This document shows, piece after piece, positions 59,593-64,000 of a DNA stretch of 64,000 nucleotides (position 1 is the stretch's first letter; every line of letters starts with the position of its first letter). The position numbers were made by a program, and so were the translations under genes. This stretch comes from Clostridium carboxidivorans P7. GTDB taxonomy: Bacteria; Bacillota; Clostridia; Clostridiales; Clostridiaceae. The notes under the pieces are model-generated. The model did not search any database, was not told where the DNA came from, and worked only from the letters and a program-made list of their open reading frames with translations. The stretch is from the NCBI RefSeq assembly GCF_001038625.1, contig NZ_CP011803.1:3348001-3412000 (forward strand), given 5' to 3'.

Positions 59593-61587
59593 TCAAACTA
59601 TAAATTTTTCCACAAGATTGTTTAATGATATGGCTAATGCACTAGATTCTTGAGCACTAGCAGCCACATTTTCAATTGCCGAATTTTGTTCTTCCGCTGA
59701 TGCAGCAACCTCTTCACTATTAGCCGCATTATTCTCAGTAGCAGTTGCAACTGTATTAATAAGATTTATTATCTTATCAGATGTAGCCACTTCATCCTTT
59801 GTAACATCTACTATTTGCTCTATATCTTTTGATATTTGTTTTACAGCATCTATAATACTAACAAAAGATTTATCTGTATCTTTTACTATGTTAACTCCAT
59901 TTTCTACTGCATTTTTACTTAAGCTCATACTGTCTACAGCTTTTCCTATTTTAGCTACCATTTCACCTATCAATGAAGATACCTCATTTGCACCAACATT
60001 AGTTTCCTCCGAAAGTTTACGAACTTCTTCTGCCACTACAGTAAATCCCTTTCCATGTTCTCCAGCTCTAGCTGCTTCAATAGCTGCATTTAATGCCAAT
60101 AAGTTGGTTTGAGATGAAATATTATTTATAGTACTAATTATTCCACTGACTTTTTTAGAAAGTTCTTGTAAAACCTTTAGTGTATTTTCTGTTTCAGCTG
60201 ATGCTTCGCTAATATTTTCAATAGCTGAAACTGTCTCTTCAATCTTATTTCTTCCTTGTTCTGCACTATCCATAGTATGCTCTGAATTTTTTTTGGCTGT
60301 AACTGCTCTACTTTGTGATATTTGAACTAAGCTTGATAGTTGAACTAAAACTTCTGATACTTCTACAACCGAATCGCTTTGAGCTTGAGAATTTTGTGCA
60401 ACCTGCTCTATGGTATTTGCTATTTGTTCTGTTGTAGAACTTATTTCTTCATTTGAAGCTGCTAGCTCTTCAGAAGATGCTGTTAAACTTTCAGATGCCT
60501 CTCTAATATGATGTATTGTATTATCTTGATGGTCAATCATTTTATTAAAATATTCACCTAAAGTTTGTATTTCGTCTTTTGTATTTATTTCAGCTCTTAC
60601 TGTTAAGTCTCCATCTCCAGCCTTTGTCATTAAACCTTCTAAGTATTTAATAGGATTTATTATGTTTCTTACAGTAAGTTTGTATGCTAAAAATAATGCA
60701 ATAATTACAGATAATACAGCTATTAAAATAGTAAATTTCCTGATAGTTGCAGCAGGAGACATATATTCCTTGTAATCAGCAGTTACTGCTATAAACCAAT
60801 TGCTGACAGGAACAAATTTTACAAATTTTCGAGCTCCACCGTAAGTATAATATCCTTCTGCAGCTTGTCCCGATTTAGCTTTATTAAATAAAGTTTTTAA
60901 CTGATCATTATTATCATTTAAAATGTTCTCCTTAAGTACCTTTTCACTTGTAGGATGATAATCAATTAAACCATTTTTATCTACTATATAGCTATAACCA
61001 TCATTTCCTATTTTTACTTGTGAAGCATATTTTGAAATATATTCAAATTTAATAGTAGCGCCTACTATACCTGTAACTTTATCATTAAGTTTTAATGGAG
61101 CAGCAATTACTATTACTGGTTTTCCTGTAGTTTTAGATGTTATAACCTGACTTATGTTCTTGTTTCCTTTTAAAGCATTTTGTACATAATCTCTATCACT
61201 TAAATCAACATTAGGTTTTTCATCTTCACTACTTATAACTTCCTTACCAGAAGCATTTGTAATGAATACATCCTCTAGTTGATTACTATTTTGTTTTTGT
61301 AATTGAGCTAAATAGTTAAAAACATCAGCACTACTTTTCTCGTCACCACTTGCAATGCTAGATAACCTACCATCTAAACTTAACATTTGAACATAATTAT
61401 TTACTGAATTTATATTTTCATTTATTAATTTAGCTGTTTGATTTGTAGTTTCCTCTAATTGTTGTTCAACTGTATTTTGCATTAAACTTGAAGTTCTAAA
61501 ATACGAAAAACTTCCCAAAACAACAAGAGGAATAGCTATAAATACAAAAAACATCAAACCTAACTTGTTTTTTAAACTCGTCCTCAT
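59593..61587 (-). CDS. Methyl-accepting chemotaxis protein with dCache sensor
   Basis: 664 residues. TM1 (about 10-30), an extracytoplasmic double-Cache domain (about 35-275, [41 protein letters not shown]), TM2 (about 282-302), HAMP (about 303-355) and a cytoplasmic signalling helix bundle with the hairpin tip [39 protein letters not shown]. The dCache form binds small molecules, often amino acids or organic acids. No C-terminal CheR/CheB pentapeptide is visible. Its position between an RsbW-like kinase and a STAS protein is unusual. Confidence 0.93.
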   Translation of the reverse strand: MRTSLKNKLGLMFFVFIAIPLVVLGSFSYFRTSSLMQNTVEQQLEETTNQTAKLINENINSVNNYVQMLSLDGRLSSIASGDEKSSADVFNYLAQLQKQNSNQLEDVFITNASGKEVISSEDEKPNVDLSDRDYVQNALKGNKNISQVITSKTTGKPVIVIAAPLKLNDKVTGIVGATIKFEYISKYASQVKIGNDGYSYIVDKNGLIDYHPTSEKVLKENILNDNNDQLKTLFNKAKSGQAAEGYYTYGGARKFVKFVPVSNWFIAVTADYKEYMSPAATIRKFTILIAVLSVIIALFLAYKLTVRNIINPIKYLEGLMTKAGDGDLTVRAEINTKDEIQTLGEYFNKMIDHQDNTIHHIREASESLTASSEELAASNEEISSTTEQIANTIEQVAQNSQAQSDSVVEVSEVLVQLSSLVQISQSRAVTAKKNSEHTMDSAEQGRNKIEETVSAIENISEASAETENTLKVLQELSKKVSGIISTINNISSQTNLLALNAAIEAARAGEHGKGFTVVAEEVRKLSEETNVGANEVSSLIGEMVAKIGKAVDSMSLSKNAVENGVNIVKDTDKSFVSIIDAVKQISKDIEQIVDVTKDEVATSDKIINLINTVATATENNAANSEEVAASAEEQNSAIENVAASAQESSALAISLNNLVEKFIV

Positions 61588-61619
61588 TTTAATACCTCCA
61601 TATTTATAATTGTGATAAT

Positions 61620-62009
61620 TTATCCTGCCAATGTTTTTTCTATAATCACCATATTTGGCTTTAATTCAATATTATCTGAAAGATTTTTAATAAGGAATAA
61701 TCCTCTTCCCTTATCTTCTAAAATATCTTCATCATTCAAATTATCATTAATTATTACATTTTTAAGTCCCGTTCCACAATCTTGAACTTCAAATTTTACG
61801 CTTGAATTATCATATGAATATCTCAAATAAATAGGCTTATCCACATTCATATTATTTCCATGTTTAAAAGCATTTGTTAAAGCTTCTGTCAAGATTAATT
61901 TTATATCGAAATCATATTGTGAAGCATTTAACTCTGAAATAACTTTATCAATAATCTGTTTATATTCTGATAAACCATATAAAATAAATTCATTACTTTT
62001 CACTTGCAT
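61620..62009 (-). CDS. RsbW/SpoIIAB-like serine kinase (anti-sigma type)
   Basis: 129-residue HATPase of the GHKL class. The N-box [16 protein letters not shown], the G1 region VQDCGTGL and the G2 region [16 protein letters not shown] are intact. Such kinases phosphorylate their STAS partner and hold a sigma factor or other target. No sigma factor gene is present here, so the output partner is unknown; the adjoining receptor raises the possibility of a signalling target. It starts 10 bases after the phosphatase gene. Confidence 0.88.
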   Translation of the reverse strand: MQVKSNEFILYGLSEYKQIIDKVISELNASQYDFDIKLILTEALTNAFKHGNNMNVDKPIYLRYSYDNSSVKFEVQDCGTGLKNVIINDNLNDEDILEDKGRGLFLIKNLSDNIELKPNMVIIEKTLAG

Positions 62010-62019
62010 TCCTCCTAAA

Positions 62020-63516
62020 CTATTTAATTTCTAAGGCAATGAGTGTACTATCATCCTTCAAAGCTCCAAAATCAGCAATTACATTATTTAAAATATTTTT
62101 CATATACTCTATAAATTCAGTTATTGTATGTTCCTTAAGATAATTATCTTTAATTTCGTAATCATCAAATATAAATTCCAATCCATCTGTAGGAAAATAA
62201 AATCTATCTCCCTTTTCAAAGGAAATTACTTTTTCATCAAATTCACCATCTTCAAACATACCTAAAAAAGGTCCTTTTACAATAAACTCCTCAGCACTGC
62301 AATTACTTTTTTGAAACATAAATTGATTTATTCCTGCACCTGCTATTCTTGCTTCATTTTTCTTTAAGTCTAAACTAAAACAACATGCTGCTATATATTT
62401 ATCTAAGTAATTGACAATTTTTTTGTTCAAAATTTTAACTATTTCACTTGGATCATAACTAATTAAAATTGCTTCACGAAATAACACAAAAAATGCCAAC
62501 ACACTAAGAGCTGCTGTGATTCCTTTACCACTAACATCTCCAACTATCCCAATTGCCAAATCTTCATTAACTTTATATATTTTAAAAAAATCCCCGGTTA
62601 CAGTTCTAGCTGGCATATATAATGTTTCCATTTGAATTTTTTCTGGAATAGGCGATATGCTTTCGATATATTTTTTTTGAAATTTAGCAGCCTGATTTAG
62701 CGCTCTTTTAGTTTCCGTAATATTTCTAATTACTGCTTGAATAGCTGGTCTACCTTTATATGTTAAATAACTAGCAGATATCTCTACTTCCACTGTAGTT
62801 TGATCATATCTAACAATTTTATGGTCAGATGTACTCTTTGCTCTTTTTTCTTCTAATATTTGCTTTATTTTTTTGCGAATAGGTTTTACACTTTCACTTT
62901 CTATATATTTATATATACTTTCTCCAATAATCTTACTATAATCTGTACCTACTAACTTGCAAGCTTGATGATTTGTTAGAACAATTCTATTGTCAACTAC
63001 AATAGCTATAGCTTCAGGTGAAAGATTAACTATCTTACGATATCTTTCTTCACTTTCTTTAACAGTATTAGCCATTATCCTTTTTTCAGTAATATCTTTT
63101 AATTGTTCAACAACAAATATTATTTCACCAGAGTCATCTAAAACTGGATTGTAAGTGCACTCCATAAACCGGTTAAATTCTGGAACATACTTTTCTATTA
63201 TTATCATTTGTTTAGTTCTTATGGCTTTTTCTACATCACAGCTTTCACAATTTTTTTTTCTGTTTAAAGTTTCAAAACACTTTTTTCCTCTAACTTCACC
63301 TCGAGTCTTATTATAAAATTTGTATCCAGCTTCATTAAAAAACAGAATTGTATTATCTGAATTAAATACTCTAATAATATCAGGAATTCCTTTTAATACA
63401 CCTTCTAAAAGTTCTAAAGTATAATTTACATTACTTGTTTCGCATTTGTTAAAATGTGTTGTGCTATTAATAAAACTTTGTAAATTCAGTTCACTTTTTT
63501 TCAATTCATAGTTCAA
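62020..63516 (-). CDS. PAS-PAS-PP2C (SpoIIE-type) phosphatase
   Basis: 498 residues from a TTG start at 63516 preceded by GAGGTGG. PAS 1 (about 40-150) carries extra Cys residues (KCFETLNRKKNCESCDVEKA), which could bind a metal or sense redox state. PAS 2 (about 160-275) is followed by the SpoIIE phosphatase domain (about 290-495) with MPARTVTGDFFKIYKVNEDL, GDVSGKGITAALSVL and the late FPTDGLEFIFDD metal-site segment. It probably dephosphorylates the STAS protein of the same operon in response to an internal signal. Confidence 0.9.
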   Translation of the reverse strand: MNYELKKSELNLQSFINSTTHFNKCETSNVNYTLELLEGVLKGIPDIIRVFNSDNTILFFNEAGYKFYNKTRGEVRGKKCFETLNRKKNCESCDVEKAIRTKQMIIIEKYVPEFNRFMECTYNPVLDDSGEIIFVVEQLKDITEKRIMANTVKESEERYRKIVNLSPEAIAIVVDNRIVLTNHQACKLVGTDYSKIIGESIYKYIESESVKPIRKKIKQILEEKRAKSTSDHKIVRYDQTTVEVEISASYLTYKGRPAIQAVIRNITETKRALNQAAKFQKKYIESISPIPEKIQMETLYMPARTVTGDFFKIYKVNEDLAIGIVGDVSGKGITAALSVLAFFVLFREAILISYDPSEIVKILNKKIVNYLDKYIAACCFSLDLKKNEARIAGAGINQFMFQKSNCSAEEFIVKGPFLGMFEDGEFDEKVISFEKGDRFYFPTDGLEFIFDDYEIKDNYLKEHTITEFIEYMKNILNNVIADFGALKDDSTLIALEIK

Positions 63517-63775
63517 ACAATACCACCTCTGTATCAATATAAATAATAAAAATATTTATATATAAAATATAATTATTATTGTAAGACATTTTGTGAACTT
63601 ATAATAGAGCTATATTACTAAATACAATTTAATATCAATTTACATAGCCTAACTATAATAATATACTATTTACGCACTTTTTTAAAGTTACATTATGGAA
63701 AATAATTCATTAAAAGTAAGTTATTATCGTTTACAATATATAAAATATATGCTTACTTAAATGCTGAAATTAAAA

Positions 63776-63810
63776 ATAAGCTTCAATGGATACAAACTCC
63801 ATTAGAAGCT
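63776..63810 (-). terminator. Terminator of the S1-domain gene
   Basis: AGCTTCAATGGA pairs with TCCATTAGAAGCT with one bulge; on the minus strand it is followed by TTTTT. The region 63538-63770 before it is AT-rich with nothing recognised. Confidence 0.7.
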
Positions 63811-63822
63811 CATTTTTACACC

Positions 63823-64000
63823 TTAAAATTTAAAATCTTTTAGTAAATCTGCTAAACTAGTACCTGCACTTTCATTATCATTGAATTTATCTAAATCTTC
63901 CTTTGGTTTTTCAACTGCATCTTTAATACTTAAGCTAATTCTATTTTCCTTATTATCTATATCCAATATTTTTACTCTAACCTTATCTCCTAAATTTAGT
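63823..64000 (-). CDS. S1 RNA-binding-domain protein, C-terminal part (runs off window)
   Basis: Only the last 58 codons are present. NLGDKVRVKILDIDNKENRISLSIKDA is the end of an S1/OB-fold RNA-binding domain, followed by an acidic linker and the tail SLADLLKDFKF. It could be the end of a ribosomal protein S1-like protein, an IspH-S1 fusion, or a single-S1 general stress protein; the fragment cannot decide. Confidence 0.75.
   Translation of the reverse strand, partial: LNLGDKVRVKILDIDNKENRISLSIKDAVEKPKEDLDKFNDNESAGTSLADLLKDFKF

Noticed and set aside
1-64000. CRISPR array
   Set aside because: No set of regularly spaced short direct repeats was seen; the recurrent sequences are palindromes, WG-repeat codons or the three-copy hairpin element.

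Overview
The window comes from a low-G+C clostridial chromosome. The base composition is very AT-rich, ribosome binding sites are strong (AGGAGG or GGTGG), intrinsic terminators are frequent, and the gene families are typical of Clostridium. I cannot name the species from sequence alone. No rRNA and no CRISPR array were seen. One IS110-type insertion sequence is present.

Layout. (1) 1-7,058: the end of a galactitol-type PTS EIIC gene, an IclR regulator, a glyoxalase-fold and HxlR gene pair, an amidohydrolase, HAD and PhzF proteins, and an HtrA-like protease broken by a frameshift. (2) 7,075-22,532, minus strand: a long bacterial microcompartment operon for B12-dependent diol/glycerol dehydration. 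In transcription order it is pduA-B-C-D-E-G-H, a pduK-like shell gene, pduL, eutJ, a flavoprotein-like gene, pduN, pduO, pduP, pduS, pduT and an aquaporin gene. The dehydratase makes an aldehyde inside the shell, PduP makes acyl-CoA, PduL makes acyl-phosphate, PduO and PduG/H maintain the cofactor, and PduS/PduT probably pass electrons through the shell. No alcohol dehydrogenase (pduQ) or acid kinase (pduW) gene is present here. (3) 22,891-29,574: a membrane glycosyltransferase, then an ABC exporter with a LytTR-fused degenerate ATPase and a secreted serine beta-lactamase-like protein. (4) 29,702-36,451: a CitA/CitB-type two-component system facing a 2-hydroxycarboxylate transporter and citrate lyase citD-citE-citF. 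(5) 36,584-42,717: an OmpR-type two-component system, a WG-repeat protein and a PepV-type dipeptidase. (6) 42,757-48,385: a repeat-rich accessory region, described below. (7) 48,426-56,921: ABC transporters (one GntR-controlled with a tandem-duplicated permease), membrane proteins, signal peptidase I, a polysaccharide deacetylase and tiny membrane proteins. (8) 57,197-57,497: tRNA-Gln, tRNA-Lys and tRNA-Leu behind a consensus promoter. (9) 57,985-59,202: a preQ1-like riboswitch, a radical SAM protein (candidate queuine lyase) and QueT. (10) 59,301-63,516: an operon joining a SpoIIE-type phosphatase, an RsbW-like kinase, a chemoreceptor and a STAS protein. The window ends inside an S1-domain gene.

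The most unusual part is 42,757-48,385. Two non-coding units, each made of two large palindromes (about 250 bp) joined by a shared spacer, lie in opposite orientation. Each fills a gap between convergent genes, and together they bracket a divergent exonuclease / cell-wall amidase pair. One palindrome family has a core of two small hairpins that both present the same CAGGACG loop, while their stems differ between the two copies by paired changes. An IS110 element sits in the core of one copy. A second, unrelated small hairpin repeat occurs three times in the window, twice directly behind an intrinsic terminator.
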